Counted from the stretch's first letter, positions 8,801 to 18,715 are shown. The stretch is 64,000 nt of DNA from Hungatella hathewayi (GCA_025149285.1 CP102274.1:82001-146000); one strand, 5' to 3'. The notes: a model not told the origin generated them from the sequence alone. Translations and numbers: made by a program.

Positions 8801-10012
8801 ATGAAGGAAGTTGATTTAATCAGCATGATCGAATGTGTGACAGCCAGTTTTCATATCAATTTATCCATCGTGAAATCGCCCGAGGATGAGAAAAACTGCT
8901 TTGACTTAGGACTGCGGGAGAATATCTTAAAATGCGGCCGCCCAAACGATGTTCTCCACAATATTTATGCGGGATGCGGACCTTTCATACTGCACCATGT
9001 GATTGACCGGTACGACTCGGAATACGATCTGTTTGCACTTCCGGAGGACATGAGATCCTGCGGTGACTATATTTTGATCGGGCCGTACCGGAAAGAGTAT
9101 ATGGATGACTTCCGGCTAAACCGGCTGATTCAAAAATGCGGGCTTCCCATTAGTCTGACCTCCGGGCTGAGAGATTACTTCTGTGAGGTTCCCATTGTGA
9201 TGGACAGCGGCTCCTGGGATGAGCTGCTGCTTTCCATTGTCCGCATGTGTTATGACGGCCAGGAGATTAAAAAACGCCTTGTTGAGCTGAAAGAGGATGA
9301 GAGCATGGGCTGGAAGGAAGATCTGCCGGAGGATACCCTGGTGCACACAAAAATGCTGGAAGACCGGTACCGAATGGAGAATGAACTTTTACATGCAATT
9401 GCATCTGGGGATGCGGATACTGCTCTGAGGATCTGCCGGAAATTTTCCAGTACCTCAGTTTCCCGGCGTTTTAAGGATCCGAACCGCGACCGGCGCAATA
9501 TCCTGATTACTTCCAACGCCATATACCGGAAGGCCGCTGAAAATGGGTGTGTACATCCGGTTCATATAGACCGGCTTTCGTCCGGATTTGCCAAGAAAAT
9601 CGAGACGGTCTGCACAGAAAGGGAAGCCAGCCGGCTGGCCCTTGAGATGGTACGCAAATACTGCCTTCTGGTGCGCAACTTTTCTCTGAAAGGCCATTCT
9701 GCCGTAATACAGAAGATCGTAAATCATATTGATTTAAATCTGGCTCACGATTTATCGCTAAAGAGGCTTTCGGAAGAGTATTGCGTCAATGCCAGCTATC
9801 TGTCCACGCTGTTTAAGAAAGAGATGGGGCAGTCCATTACCGCCTATATTGCGGAGCAGCGTATAAAACAGGCGATTCTGTATCTTAATTCGACCGACAT
9901 GCAGATTCAGGAGATTGCTCTTGCCGTGGGGATTACCGATTTGAATTACTTCAGCAAGCTGTTTAAAAAGATGACAGGGATGCCTCCCAGCGTATACAAG
10001 AAAAATTTATAG
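8801..10012 (+). CDS. AraC-family transcriptional regulator
   Basis: Regulator of 403 aa. The N-terminal ~150 residues form a sensor-like domain of the type found in YSIRK/PocR-like AraC proteins, the middle is helical, and the C-terminal ~100 residues are a complete AraC DNA-binding domain with two HTHs (L-S-L-K-R-L-S-E-E-Y near residue 320 and I-Q-E-I-A-L-A-V-G-I near 370, ending P-S-V-Y-K-K). The start is fixed by GGAGGAGGAGG immediately upstream; a longer open frame from 8732 reads through the GH2 terminator and is not used. Its position between the GH2 and symporter genes suggests that it activates one or both. Confidence 0.88.
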   Translation: MKEVDLISMIECVTASFHINLSIVKSPEDEKNCFDLGLRENILKCGRPNDVLHNIYAGCGPFILHHVIDRYDSEYDLFALPEDMRSCGDYILIGPYRKEYMDDFRLNRLIQKCGLPISLTSGLRDYFCEVPIVMDSGSWDELLLSIVRMCYDGQEIKKRLVELKEDESMGWKEDLPEDTLVHTKMLEDRYRMENELLHAIASGDADTALRICRKFSSTSVSRRFKDPNRDRRNILITSNAIYRKAAENGCVHPVHIDRLSSGFAKKIETVCTEREASRLALEMVRKYCLLVRNFSLKGHSAVIQKIVNHIDLNLAHDLSLKRLSEEYCVNASYLSTLFKKEMGQSITAYIAEQRIKQAILYLNSTDMQIQEIALAVGITDLNYFSKLFKKMTGMPPSVYKKNL

Positions 10013-10149
10013 AATTAGTAAATATACAAGATAAAATGAAATATTAACAAGATATTTACTCATGCTTCTCCGAAAATAGCTGTAAAATCTAAGTACATTC
10101 ATGAAAGAGAAAAGAGATGCAGCTGCTGAAAGAAGAAGGGGAAGAAAAT

Positions 10150-11634
10150 ATGAAGAGTCAGAATAACACGAAAGTTAATGGAATTCACCGGGCTCATACG
10201 TGGGAAATTGGGCTGTATGCGCTGAACAATACGTCGACAAATCTCTATGCGATGCTGATGGGATACGTTTCTTACTACGTATCAGGGCTGATGGGCGTGG
10301 CTGCGGTTCTGGTCGGAACACTGCTTACGGTTATGCGGGTGTGGGACGGCGTCACGGATCCCGTCATCGGCTTTGTTGTGGATAAGACCAACGGCAGGTT
10401 TGGGAAAAACCGCCCGTTTATCGTAATCGGCAATGTAATTATGATTATTACAACTTATATCCTTTACCATTTCGGTCATAAGCTGCCGGACAATTACGGA
10501 TTGAGGCTTGGTTTCTTTGTGCTGATCTATGCTGTTTACATCATTGGATACACATGCCAGTGCGTTGTCACAAAGTCGGCACAGTCGTGTATGACGAATG
10601 ATCCTGAGCAGAGACCCACGTTTGCAGTCTTTGATGCCGCATACGGCGGATTAATGTTTGCCGGAACCGGCATGCTGGTCTCTAAGTATCTTGTTCCTAA
10701 ATATACGGTCGATGGGATTTCCGGTTTCCGCAATCCTGCCATGTTCCATGAATTCTGGCTGATTTTTGCGGGCCTGTCGCTTCTTTTGGCGGCTTTGTCA
10801 ATCGTTGGATTGTGGAGAAAGGACAGACCGCAGTATTACGGACTGGGCGTTCCTCAGCAGATCCTAATCCGCGATTACTGGGAGATCTTAAAGCATAACC
10901 GCGCGATTCAGATGCTGGTGGTGGCGGCGTCTACGGATAAGCTGTTTCAGAATATTATGACTAACAGTATTGTTCTCGTTATCGTCTTTGGTATCATCTG
11001 CGGAGATTATGGCAGCTATGGCACCATGAGCATGCTCATTATTGTGCCTCAGATTCTTCTCTGTGGTTTTGGTATTCGAAAGATTGCTGCTAAAATGGGA
11101 CAGAGAAAGGCGCTGTGGACCGGTTCCATCGGAGCCATCATCTGCGCTTCCTGCATGGCGCTGCTGTTTATATTCGGCAATCCGAAAGACTTCGGATTCT
11201 CCCGCATCACATTTTTTACGGTCGCGCTCTGTACCCTTTGGATTCTGGAGAAGGCGTGCTCCGGCATGGCGGGAACACTGGTAATTCCCATGACGGCCGA
11301 CTGCGCCGACTATGAGACCTACCGTTCCGGTAAGTATGTTCCGGGCCTGATGGGAACACTCTTCAGCTTTGTGGACAAGCTGATTTCCTCACTGGGAACC
11401 ACGATCGTGGCTCTGGAGCTGGCCGCCGTTGGCTTCGCAAAGGTACAGCCGGATCAGACCACGCCTCTGACTCCCGGACTGTTCTGGGTCGGTATCATCA
11501 GCTTCTGTCTCGTACCGATTATCGGCTGGCTGTGCAACCTTGTGGCCATGAAATTCTATCCTCTGACTAAGGAAAAAATGGCAGAAATTCAGGACAGGAT
11601 TGCAGAGATTAAGGCCGCCTCTTTTGATAATTAA
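10150..11634 (+). CDS. GPH-family sugar:cation symporter (MelB/YicJ type)
   Basis: Major-facilitator type symporter of 494 aa with about 12 membrane helices, in the glycoside-pentoside-hexuronide:cation family. The diagnostic loop is visible: R-V-W-D-G-V-T-D-P-V-I-G near residue 60, then D-K-T-N-G-R-F-G-K-N-R-P, with the cation-site acidic residues expected there. ATG 10150 has an AGAAGAAGGGG ribosome site at 10130-10141; an in-frame ATG at 10117 is less well supported. With the GH2 enzyme it would import and hydrolyse a beta-galactoside or related glycoside; the exact sugar cannot be read from the sequence. Confidence 0.9.
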   Translation: MKSQNNTKVNGIHRAHTWEIGLYALNNTSTNLYAMLMGYVSYYVSGLMGVAAVLVGTLLTVMRVWDGVTDPVIGFVVDKTNGRFGKNRPFIVIGNVIMIITTYILYHFGHKLPDNYGLRLGFFVLIYAVYIIGYTCQCVVTKSAQSCMTNDPEQRPTFAVFDAAYGGLMFAGTGMLVSKYLVPKYTVDGISGFRNPAMFHEFWLIFAGLSLLLAALSIVGLWRKDRPQYYGLGVPQQILIRDYWEILKHNRAIQMLVVAASTDKLFQNIMTNSIVLVIVFGIICGDYGSYGTMSMLIIVPQILLCGFGIRKIAAKMGQRKALWTGSIGAIICASCMALLFIFGNPKDFGFSRITFFTVALCTLWILEKACSGMAGTLVIPMTADCADYETYRSGKYVPGLMGTLFSFVDKLISSLGTTIVALELAAVGFAKVQPDQTTPLTPGLFWVGIISFCLVPIIGWLCNLVAMKFYPLTKEKMAEIQDRIAEIKAASFDN

Positions 11635-11758
11635 GCGGTTTACTGTTTGTACACGGCCGTAATTCGTTTTTCGTCAGATTTATTTAAGAATAATGATCTG
11701 GAATTAATAAGTGGGGTATAGTATACTAGATCATATTATATATTTCAAGGAGGAATCT

Positions 11759-12541
11759 ATGAAAAAAGTTTTAGCACTTCTTTTGAGTGCCGCCATGGTA
11801 CTGTCCATGGCCGGATGCGGCGGTGGAAAAGACGCCAGAACAATTTATGATGAAGCTTCTAAGAAGACTTCAGAGCTGAAGGATATGGATCTTACTACGA
11901 ACGTTGCCATGACGATGTCTCAGGGGGATCAGACCATCGACGTGACAACCGCTATGGATATTCAGATGACCGGAGCCAATACGGAAGACATGAGATATCT
12001 GGCGACGGGAAAGACCTCCATGGCGGGCCAGGACATCGATATGTCGATGTATTATGAGGGCGGCTATTACTATATGGAGACGATGGGACAGAAGATCAAG
12101 TACGCCATGGATTTAAATCAGCTTATGGAACAGGTGAAGCAGAGTACGGAAGGTGCAAATATGGAATCTTCCTACATGAAGGAGATCACGGCAAAGAAGG
12201 ACGGAGAGAACCAGCGCCTCACATTTACGGCTGATGCTGAAAAGATGGATGCGTATGTGCAGGACATTATGAGCAGCATGGGAACAGCTGCCGCCGGTAT
12301 GGAAGGCGTTACCTATAAGATTAAGGAAGCCAGCGGTGAAGCGGTTGTGAATAAAGATGGATACTTCTCAAGCATGAAGATTAAGATGCTTATGGATATG
12401 GAAGTGCAGGGGGAAACCATCAGCATCGATATGGATACAGACGCTGTCTACCGCAACCCGGGCCAGGAGGTTACACTGGCTGCGCCGAGTCTTGACGGCT
12501 ATCAGGAAGTTGATCCCGCAGCAATGGGAGTACAGCAGTAA
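11759..12541 (+). CDS. Secreted lipoprotein of unknown function (DUF6612-like)
   Basis: A 260-aa lipoprotein with a signal peptide ending S-M-A-G-C (Cys19-20 region) and AAGGAGG at 11748-11754 before ATG 11759. The mature part is rich in Met, Thr and Asp and shows alternating beta strands (for example Y-Y-E-G-G-Y-Y-Y-M-E-T-M-G) like LolA/LppX-fold lipoproteins of Clostridia annotated DUF6612. The function is unknown. An AT-rich promoter region with TATACT at 11722-11727 lies upstream, and a strong bidirectional terminator follows. It faces a second lipoprotein gene on the minus strand, which it does not resemble. Confidence 0.75.
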   Translation: MKKVLALLLSAAMVLSMAGCGGGKDARTIYDEASKKTSELKDMDLTTNVAMTMSQGDQTIDVTTAMDIQMTGANTEDMRYLATGKTSMAGQDIDMSMYYEGGYYYMETMGQKIKYAMDLNQLMEQVKQSTEGANMESSYMKEITAKKDGENQRLTFTADAEKMDAYVQDIMSSMGTAAAGMEGVTYKIKEASGEAVVNKDGYFSSMKIKMLMDMEVQGETISIDMDTDAVYRNPGQEVTLAAPSLDGYQEVDPAAMGVQQ

Positions 12542-12572
12542 GAAATTAAACACATTTTTTTATTATGAAGAT

Positions 12573-12618
12573 AACGGCAGGCATGTCAGGTGGGAATTCA
12601 TCTGGCATGCCTGCCGTT
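12573..12618. terminator. Bidirectional terminator between two convergent lipoprotein genes
   Basis: A 17-bp stem (12573-12589 with 12602-12618, one G-U pair) sits between convergent genes. It has T-rich flanks on the right for the plus strand and A/T-rich sequence on the left for the minus strand. Confidence 0.8.
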
Positions 12619-12630
12619 TATTCCCGCGGG

Positions 12631-13519
12631 CTATTCAGGAATGGTGATAGAAGCGTCATTGAATCGCTTTAAGTTTACATAATTATATTTTGTCATGGAA
12701 TTTATTTCGCTATCCTCGAGTGTCGTGATCGGTGTTCCATCAGCTGTTTCATAAGTGAGTTTATACTCAATGGTTAAAAGCCGGCCTGTAGAGTCGATGG
12801 CGGCCTCCAGCGTTTCTGCTGTATACTTTCGGTTTCCGTCAGTATAAGGCGGGGATTCTAACTCCTGCTCATGCCACTTAAGCCGCTCATCCCGGACTAA
12901 TTGAAGGGGAAGAGGAAGATAGCCGGGCTGTTCCGTGCTGCGTATAAGGGTAATGACGGTTTTGCCGTCTTCCTTTTTTCTGGATACTTCTGTGAAATCT
13001 TCAGGGGAGATACGATGGTTATAAATCCAGAGTCTGCCCTTGTAGGATTCATTTCCTTTCTGGTCTCCGGAGGATTCCAGCATCCAGCCGTTTACCGGAG
13101 GTTCTGTCTGCGCTGCTGACTGGCTGGTCAAATCAGCTGAGATATGGTATTCCCCTTTATTCTTATCAAAAATCCGGTGATAGTGGCTGTCTCCGATAAT
13201 CTTATGTTCAACGGTAAATGAGGAAGTCTTATCCGAAGGTATGCCTGCCATGTAGTAATTCCGGCCGCCGTCTTCAGAAACGCAGATGTAGGCAGTGGTC
13301 TGGAGCTCATATTTTGTATCATTCAAATAAGTGCCGTCACTGATCGTGAATTCATAGCTGTCCATGGATAGATCCTGTTCAATGGCGGCATTTATGGCGT
13401 CTGCGGCGTCTGCAAGCTTTCTTTCACTGTTTCCCGAAGAACAGCCTGATAAAAGAAGAGAGAGTAAAAAGACTTACAGCAGGCAGTAGTCTTAAGTAAC
13501 GTGTGCTTTTTTGTATCAT
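12631..13519 (-). pseudogene. Lipoprotein gene with a frameshift in the signal peptide
   Basis: The true start is ATG at 13519-13517, preceded on the minus strand by AAGGAGGG. That frame gives M-I-Q-K-S-T-R-Y-L-R-L-L-P-A-V-S-L-F and then stops after 31 codons. The next frame carries L-L-L-L-S-G-C-S-S-G-N, a perfect lipobox, and runs on into an intact ~270-aa secreted domain ending at 12631. Removing one T from the five-T run (plus-strand A run 13466-13470) joins the two into a normal lipoprotein signal peptide. The mature domain is a beta-rich protein of unknown function. It may be a real null allele, a slippage-controlled gene or a sequencing error. Translation could restart at ATG 13365 only as an unexported fragment. 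Confidence 0.75.
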
Positions 13520-13589
13520 AAAAATCCCTCCTTGTCTGATTTAATTTTAACAGATGACAGGGAGGGAAGTATTTCTTTTTCCTTAATAT

Positions 13590-13856
13590 TTATTCTTCAA
13601 TGACCTGAATTTCCAGAAAATCGAAATCAATATGCTCGATAAAATTATCCTGTAAGAAACGGGCCTTGTCATGAACTTTAAATTCATGTATCGTGGCGTC
13701 CAGCCAGATCGGCTTGCCTAAGTCGAACTCGTAGCAGATATCATCAAGAGCCTGAAATACCATGGCAGTCCTGGACATTGAATAATCTGAGATGCAGATA
13801 ACGGTATCCCGGACGAGTCTCGTGTCCTTAACAATCTTTCCCCACATGCGAAACAT
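13590..13856 (-). CDS. Conserved small protein of unknown function
   Basis: 88 aa, starting M-F-R-M-W-G-K-I-V-K-D and ending in an acidic I-D-F-D-F-L-E-I-Q-V-I-E-E. The start has AAGGAGG six nucleotides upstream. No signal peptide or membrane segment is present, and I recognise no catalytic motif. Proteins of this look are widespread and well conserved among Lachnospiraceae (recollection, not a search). It stands alone on the minus strand just upstream of the frameshifted lipoprotein gene, with which it may be co-transcribed (70-bp gap). Confidence 0.75.
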   Translation of the reverse strand: MFRMWGKIVKDTRLVRDTVICISDYSMSRTAMVFQALDDICYEFDLGKPIWLDATIHEFKVHDKARFLQDNFIEHIDFDFLEIQVIEE

Positions 13857-13980
13857 AGATTTTTCCTCCTTCCGTATACCTGTGGCTGCGATAAAATGAA
13901 TACGATGTTGATTATATCATTAAGGCCGGAAGCGGCGCAAGGGATTTATTATTTATCACCCAAAACATGAGATTAAAAAT

Positions 13981-14009
13981 TTGTAAAAATGATTAGAATA
14001 TGATAGAAT
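13981..14009 (+). promoter_or_regulatory. Sigma-A promoter of the coiled-coil membrane protein gene
   Basis: TTGTAA at 13981-13986, a 17-bp spacer and TAGAAT at 14004-14009 with a TGn extension of the -10. The gene's ribosome site and ATG 14067 follow about 50 nt after the expected start. Confidence 0.65.
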
Positions 14010-14066
14010 CAAGTTAGCGTTTTTTGTGGAAAAGAATCGGATAAAACCGAAGGAGGACGACAACGA

Positions 14067-15158
14067 ATGGCACAACCGATAACAGACCAGGTCGGATTCC
14101 TGTCTGAGGCGTGCAGAGCCGTACAGGAACTGTCTGCGAGTAAAAATTCACTGGATAAAATCCGTTTGGATGAAAAGCGGCTGGAGAAGGATCTGGAGGC
14201 GGAAAAGAAGGCCGTGGCGGATGCGATCAGCCTGACTGTGAAGAAGCGTATGGAAGAGATTAACGGTTCCTATGACAAGGAGATTGCAAAAGGTCAGGAC
14301 CGTTTAAAGCGTGTTCGGAGCAAACGGGAAAAGGCGAAGAGCCAGGGAATTAAGGAACGGATCGCGGAAGAGACGAAGGAACTGCACGATGATAACCGGG
14401 AATTGAAGCTGCAGATGAAGACAACGTTTCAGAAGGACCGGGTCCCCCGCTTCTGTAAATCTACATGGTACTATTCTCTGTATTTTACGAGAGGATTTTC
14501 GGAATTTCTTATCTTGCTGGTTACGATCCTCATCTGTTTTCTGGCTGTTCCGTACGGGATCTATATGCTGCTTCCGGAGAAGTCCACGTATTATCTGATA
14601 GGGATATATTTTGCCGTGGTTGTTGTCTTTGGCGGTATCTATATTCTGATTAATAATAAGACGAAGGTACGCCATCAGGAGGCGTTAAAACAGGGCCGAA
14701 AGATCCGCGATCTGATGCGCACGAATCATAAAAAAATCCGTGTCATTACCAATTCCATCAGGCGTGACCGGGATGAGGCCGTGTATGATTTAGAGAAGTA
14801 CGATGATGAGATTGCCCAGATCGAGCAGGACTTAAGTGATATCACCAGCAAGAAGAAGGAAGCGCTTAATACCTTTGAAAAGGTGACGAAGACAATCATA
14901 TCTGATGAGATCGCAGGCGCCAGCAGAGAGAAGATAGAACGGCTGGAGGAAGAACTGCTCCGGGCTTCGGAAGAGGCGAAGGAAGCCGAGGTGAAGGTAA
15001 AAGAGCAGACGCTTTTCATTACGGATAACTATGAGTCGTACCTCGGAACGGAATTTATGGTACCGGAGAAGTTAGATGAACTGGCCGATTTTATCCGGAT
15101 GGGGAAGGCGACTACCATCAGTGAGGCGGAGGCGCTTTACAGGAGTATGAAAGGGTAG
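14067..15158 (+). CDS. Coiled-coil membrane protein of unknown function
   Basis: 363 aa. Residues ~20-125 and ~205-320 are highly charged heptad-like coiled coils (K/E/R-rich). Between them are two hydrophobic segments (~148-172 and ~177-198) separated by a short loop, so both coiled coils should lie in the cytoplasm around a membrane hairpin. The C-terminal ~40 residues look folded. It has AAGGAGGA before ATG 14067, its own promoter and its own terminator, so it is monocistronic. It resembles unnamed clostridial proteins; no enzymatic motif is visible. A role in membrane or envelope organisation is only a guess. Confidence 0.8.
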   Translation: MAQPITDQVGFLSEACRAVQELSASKNSLDKIRLDEKRLEKDLEAEKKAVADAISLTVKKRMEEINGSYDKEIAKGQDRLKRVRSKREKAKSQGIKERIAEETKELHDDNRELKLQMKTTFQKDRVPRFCKSTWYYSLYFTRGFSEFLILLVTILICFLAVPYGIYMLLPEKSTYYLIGIYFAVVVVFGGIYILINNKTKVRHQEALKQGRKIRDLMRTNHKKIRVITNSIRRDRDEAVYDLEKYDDEIAQIEQDLSDITSKKKEALNTFEKVTKTIISDEIAGASREKIERLEEELLRASEEAKEAEVKVKEQTLFITDNYESYLGTEFMVPEKLDELADFIRMGKATTISEAEALYRSMKG

Positions 15159-15195
15159 GCTGACAGGAACCGGTAATTCAATATTAGACAGACTT

Positions 15196-15246
15196 TAAAA
15201 ACCGCCGAACGGATGGATTAAAAAATCTTCCGCTCGGCGGTTTTTT
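15196..15246 (+). terminator. Intrinsic terminator after the coiled-coil gene
   Basis: AAAACCGCCGA with a bulged ACGGA stem pairs with TCCG-CTCGGCGGTTTT, and six T residues follow at 15241-15246. The rest of the 301-bp gap to 15460 is AT-rich and should hold the promoter of the next operon; I could not pick one -35/-10 pair with confidence. Confidence 0.8.
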
Positions 15247-15459
15247 AGTAGTACTCATTAGGAGCCGGAATTACCGCAAGCACTGTAAATAAGGCTGGCG
15301 TCATAGATTGATATAAAACATGCACAATGGAATACAAAATAAACTAGATAAAGTAATAATTATATGAATAAAAAAAGTATATAAAATATGAAATTCGGTA
15401 TATTGTACAACTTGATTAAGAAATATATACTTTCCATATACTAAAAATACGAAGGGAAG

Positions 15460-16914
15460 ATGAAAATGAAGCCGAAATTTGAATTTGTAAATGGAAGTCT
15501 GTGGGAAGAAAAAAAAGAGATTCCTGTTGCCAGGAATTGTGATGTGGCAATTGCAGGGGGCGGGCCGTCCGGTTTGGCCGCGGCAATTGCTTCAGCCAGA
15601 ACGGGGGCAGATACGTTACTGGTTGAGAGTCAGTCATTTTTAGGGGGTGTGGCTACGTCAACAATGATGGCAGCCCTGGTGGATGCAAAGAGAGCCAATG
15701 GGATTTCAGAAGAATTGATTAAGAGAATGGGAGAAAGGAATGGAGCTCCCCTGCTTTCACCGGAAAAAAATGTAAATACAATACCATTTGATCCGGAAAC
15801 GTTTAAAACCTGCGCATTACAGATGCTGATGGAGTCGGGCGCCTCTGTATTGTTTTATACCATTGTAACAGAGCCCATTGTAGTGGGAGATGAAATTCGA
15901 GGATTTATCATTGAAAATAAGAATGGCAGGCAGGCAATACTGGCCAGACAGGTGATCGACTGCACGGGGGACGCCGACTTGGCTTATCGGGCAGGAGCTC
16001 CCTGTGTAAAAGGACGAGAGGAGGATGGAAAGATGCGTCCGCTGTCTCTCCTGGCACGGATGGGCGGCGTAGACGTATATAAAACACTAAAGTACCTGGA
16101 AGAGAATCCGGAAGAAATACAGCCGCAGTACCGGAATGGAGGAATACTGAAGGCAGGAGAAGAAGACGTGGTTCAGAGGCTAAGCGGATTCTACAAGCTT
16201 GTGGAACAGGCAAAAGAGGAAGGCGGTCTTTTCCCGGAATGTCATTATTTCAGACTGGAAAACCTGTGGGCCAGCCGGGGAACTGTTATTTGTAATACCG
16301 CAAGAGCCTACTTTCTGGATGGAACAGATGCGGATGATTTAACAAAAGCAGAGATCATATGCCGCCGTCAGATTGATAAGCTCCTGGAATTTGCCCGGAA
16401 ATACGTTCCCGGATTCGAAAATGCATTTGTAATTGATATATCTTCCAGGCTGGGAGTGCGTGAAACCCGCCGGATAAAGGGCGTTTACACACTAACTGAT
16501 GAAGACGCATATGGAGATGCCACGTTTGAGGATCCTATTCTGTTTTTAAGTGGGAATCTGGTAAAGCGGCCTCTGCCGAAGGATCTGGATGTTCACATGC
16601 CGGAGCCGATTGAGGGTTCCGATAAAGACTGGCTGGAAAAATATCCTGAAAGAGTACCGATGGAACACCATGAGTACCAGCTTCCGTTCCGATGCCTTAT
16701 TCCGCAGAATATCAGAAATCTTCTGGTTGCAGGAAGAAGCCTTTCTGTCAGTCACATGATCGACAGCTTTACGAGGAATATGATCCCATGCATGTGGTTT
16801 GGTCAGGCGGCAGGCGCTGCGGCGGGCTTATGTATAAAATATGATACAATACCTGCAGAACTGGAATATGAAAAATTGCATCAGGAGCTGAAACGGCAGG
16901 GGCTGACGTTTTGA
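15460..16914 (+). CDS. FAD-dependent oxidoreductase (FAD_oxidored, PF12831 type)
   Basis: 484-aa flavoprotein. The dinucleotide-binding fold begins near residue 28 with V-A-I-A-G-G-G-P-S-G (Gly33-Gly38), followed by an acidic strand end (L-L-V-E-S). A second FAD-contact motif, D-C-T-G-D-A-D-L-A, is near residue 170. The C-terminal L-L-V-A-G-R-S-L-S-V-S-H closes the fold. No signal peptide. The family acts on diverse organic substrates and gives no exact reaction. It is the first gene of an operon with a sugar-type importer and a YesN/YesM pair, which suggests that it oxidises or reduces the imported compound. ATG 15466 is an equally good start; GAAGGG lies at 15451-15456. Confidence 0.85.
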   Translation: MKMKPKFEFVNGSLWEEKKEIPVARNCDVAIAGGGPSGLAAAIASARTGADTLLVESQSFLGGVATSTMMAALVDAKRANGISEELIKRMGERNGAPLLSPEKNVNTIPFDPETFKTCALQMLMESGASVLFYTIVTEPIVVGDEIRGFIIENKNGRQAILARQVIDCTGDADLAYRAGAPCVKGREEDGKMRPLSLLARMGGVDVYKTLKYLEENPEEIQPQYRNGGILKAGEEDVVQRLSGFYKLVEQAKEEGGLFPECHYFRLENLWASRGTVICNTARAYFLDGTDADDLTKAEIICRRQIDKLLEFARKYVPGFENAFVIDISSRLGVRETRRIKGVYTLTDEDAYGDATFEDPILFLSGNLVKRPLPKDLDVHMPEPIEGSDKDWLEKYPERVPMEHHEYQLPFRCLIPQNIRNLLVAGRSLSVSHMIDSFTRNMIPCMWFGQAAGAAAGLCIKYDTIPAELEYEKLHQELKRQGLTF

Positions 16915-16949
16915 TAATCACTCACTGGAGAAGAAATGGGGATGGGAAG

Positions 16950-17867
16950 ATGGAAAGAATACCAGTGAAGAAAAAAAATTATAAACGGTATATATCCTTA
17001 TACGTAATGATGAGTGTAAGCATCTGCTACTACGTGGTCTATCGTTATGCTCCAATTTTTGGAAATATAATTGCACTGAAGGATTATAACATTCAGGCCG
17101 GAATTTTTCGCAGTAACTGGGCGGAACCGTTAAATAAATACTTTAAGATGTTTTTTGAATCCCCCAATTTCAGGCAGCTGCTGACCAATACGGCGATTAT
17201 AAGTTTTTATAAATTGGTTTTTGTTACGTTTGGAGGAATCAGCCTGGCTTTACTGTTAAATGAAGCCAGGAAGAAACGGTTGAGACAGACTGTCCAGACG
17301 GCTTCTTTTCTGCCGTACTTTTTATCCTGGGTGGTTATCTACAGTATTTCCCAGGTGTTTTTCAGCCAGTCAACAGGATTGATTAATCATGCAATACGTC
17401 AGTCAACCGGAGAAACCATTCCCTTTTTATCTTCGGATAAATGGTTCCGTTTTATCCTGATCATGACAGATGTATGGAAAGAGGCCGGCTGGTCTTCCAT
17501 CATTTACATTGCGGCCATGGCGGGTATCGACCCGGCGCTATACGAAGCAGCCAGAGTGGATGGGGCAGGACGTCTCCGCATGATCATAAGTATTACGCTG
17601 CCATGCATAAAAAATGTGATTATCATGATGCTGATTTTAAAGCTGGGAACAATTATGGATGCCGGGTTTGAACAGGTCTTCATCATGTACAGCGTTCCGG
17701 TTTACCCGGTGGCTGATATTCTGGATACCTGGGTATACAGAGTTGGACTGCAGCAGATGAATTTCAGCCTTGCGGCGGCGGCAGGTCTTTTCAAGTCTGT
17801 CATCAGCTTTATCCTGGTAGTAGCGGCCAATAAGGTATCAAAAAGATGGGGGGAGTCAATGTGGTGA
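16950..17867 (+). CDS. ABC transporter permease, LplB/YtcQ-partner type
   Basis: 305-aa permease with about six membrane helices and the EAA-like loop L-Y-E-A-A-R-V-D-G-A-G (residues ~203-213). The early P-I-F-G-N-I-I-A-L-K-D-Y motif is typical of LplB-type permeases that serve oligosaccharide importers in Firmicutes. The frame is open from 16911, but ATG 16950 is the first Met; the ribosome site is weak (GGGGATGGGA), so translational coupling to the oxidoreductase gene is likely. It overlaps the next permease by 7 bp. Confidence 0.87.
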   Translation: MERIPVKKKNYKRYISLYVMMSVSICYYVVYRYAPIFGNIIALKDYNIQAGIFRSNWAEPLNKYFKMFFESPNFRQLLTNTAIISFYKLVFVTFGGISLALLLNEARKKRLRQTVQTASFLPYFLSWVVIYSISQVFFSQSTGLINHAIRQSTGETIPFLSSDKWFRFILIMTDVWKEAGWSSIIYIAAMAGIDPALYEAARVDGAGRLRMIISITLPCIKNVIIMMLILKLGTIMDAGFEQVFIMYSVPVYPVADILDTWVYRVGLQQMNFSLAAAAGLFKSVISFILVVAANKVSKRWGESMW

Positions 17868-18715
17868 GTAAAATATCAGATAAATCAGTCGATTTTATTG
17901 TACATACGATTTTGCTGGTCATAGGATTCATTTATATATTTCCGCTGATTTATGTAATTGCAGTGTCGCTCACTCCTTACTCTGAAGTGCTTAAAAATGG
18001 AGGGTTTGTATTGATCCCTAAGAGGATTACGCTGCAGGGATATAAAGAAATTTTCAGAAATTCAGGAATACCCAGGGCTTTTATGATCACCGTGTTTATA
18101 ACAGCGGTGGGAACCTTTATTAATCTGCTTCTGACTGTTACTTTAGCGTATCCGCTGAGCAAAAAAGATTTACCGGGAAGAAAGTTCTGGCTCTTATTTG
18201 TACTCTTTCCAATGATCTTTGGGGCCAGTATTATTCCCACTTACCTGGTTGTAAAAGCAACAGGATTGTTAAACTCGGTTTGGGCGATGATTATTCCTTT
18301 GGCGGTAACGGGGTATAATACCATTATATTAAAAACGTTTTTTGAAGGGGTGCCGGAAAGTCTGGCGGAGTCTGCAATGTTAGATGGAGCGGGGGAATTT
18401 CAGGTGCTGTGGCATATTGTGCTGCCATTGTCGAAACCGGCAGTGACAACGGTTGGAATGTATTATGCGGTTAACCACTGGAATGAATTTTTTAATGCGG
18501 TTTATTACATTACAGATGTGAAGCTGAACCCATTGCAGGTAGTTCTCCGCAATATTATTGATGTTTCTACGATGGCGAGTACGGAAATTAATGTTCCTAC
18601 GCTGACGATACAGATGGCGGCGGTTGTAGTAGTTATATTTCCGGTTTTAATTGTGTATTTTCTGCTTCAAAAGCATATTGAAAAAGGGATGCTGTCCGGA
18701 GCGGTAAAAGGATGA
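17861..18715 (+). CDS. ABC transporter permease, LplC type
   Basis: 284-aa permease with about six membrane helices. L-A-E-S-A-M-L-D-G-A-G-E-F is the EAA loop near residue 173. The start is most likely GTG 17861, because GGGGGAG at 17848-17854 gives normal spacing; ATG 17846 overlaps that site and has none of its own. The gene overlaps the upstream permease's stop. LplB/LplC pairs import oligosaccharides with a large lipoprotein and an unlinked ATPase. Confidence 0.87.
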   Translation: MVSKISDKSVDFIVHTILLVIGFIYIFPLIYVIAVSLTPYSEVLKNGGFVLIPKRITLQGYKEIFRNSGIPRAFMITVFITAVGTFINLLLTVTLAYPLSKKDLPGRKFWLLFVLFPMIFGASIIPTYLVVKATGLLNSVWAMIIPLAVTGYNTIILKTFFEGVPESLAESAMLDGAGEFQVLWHIVLPLSKPAVTTVGMYYAVNHWNEFFNAVYYITDVKLNPLQVVLRNIIDVSTMASTEINVPTLTIQMAAVVVVIFPVLIVYFLLQKHIEKGMLSGAVKG

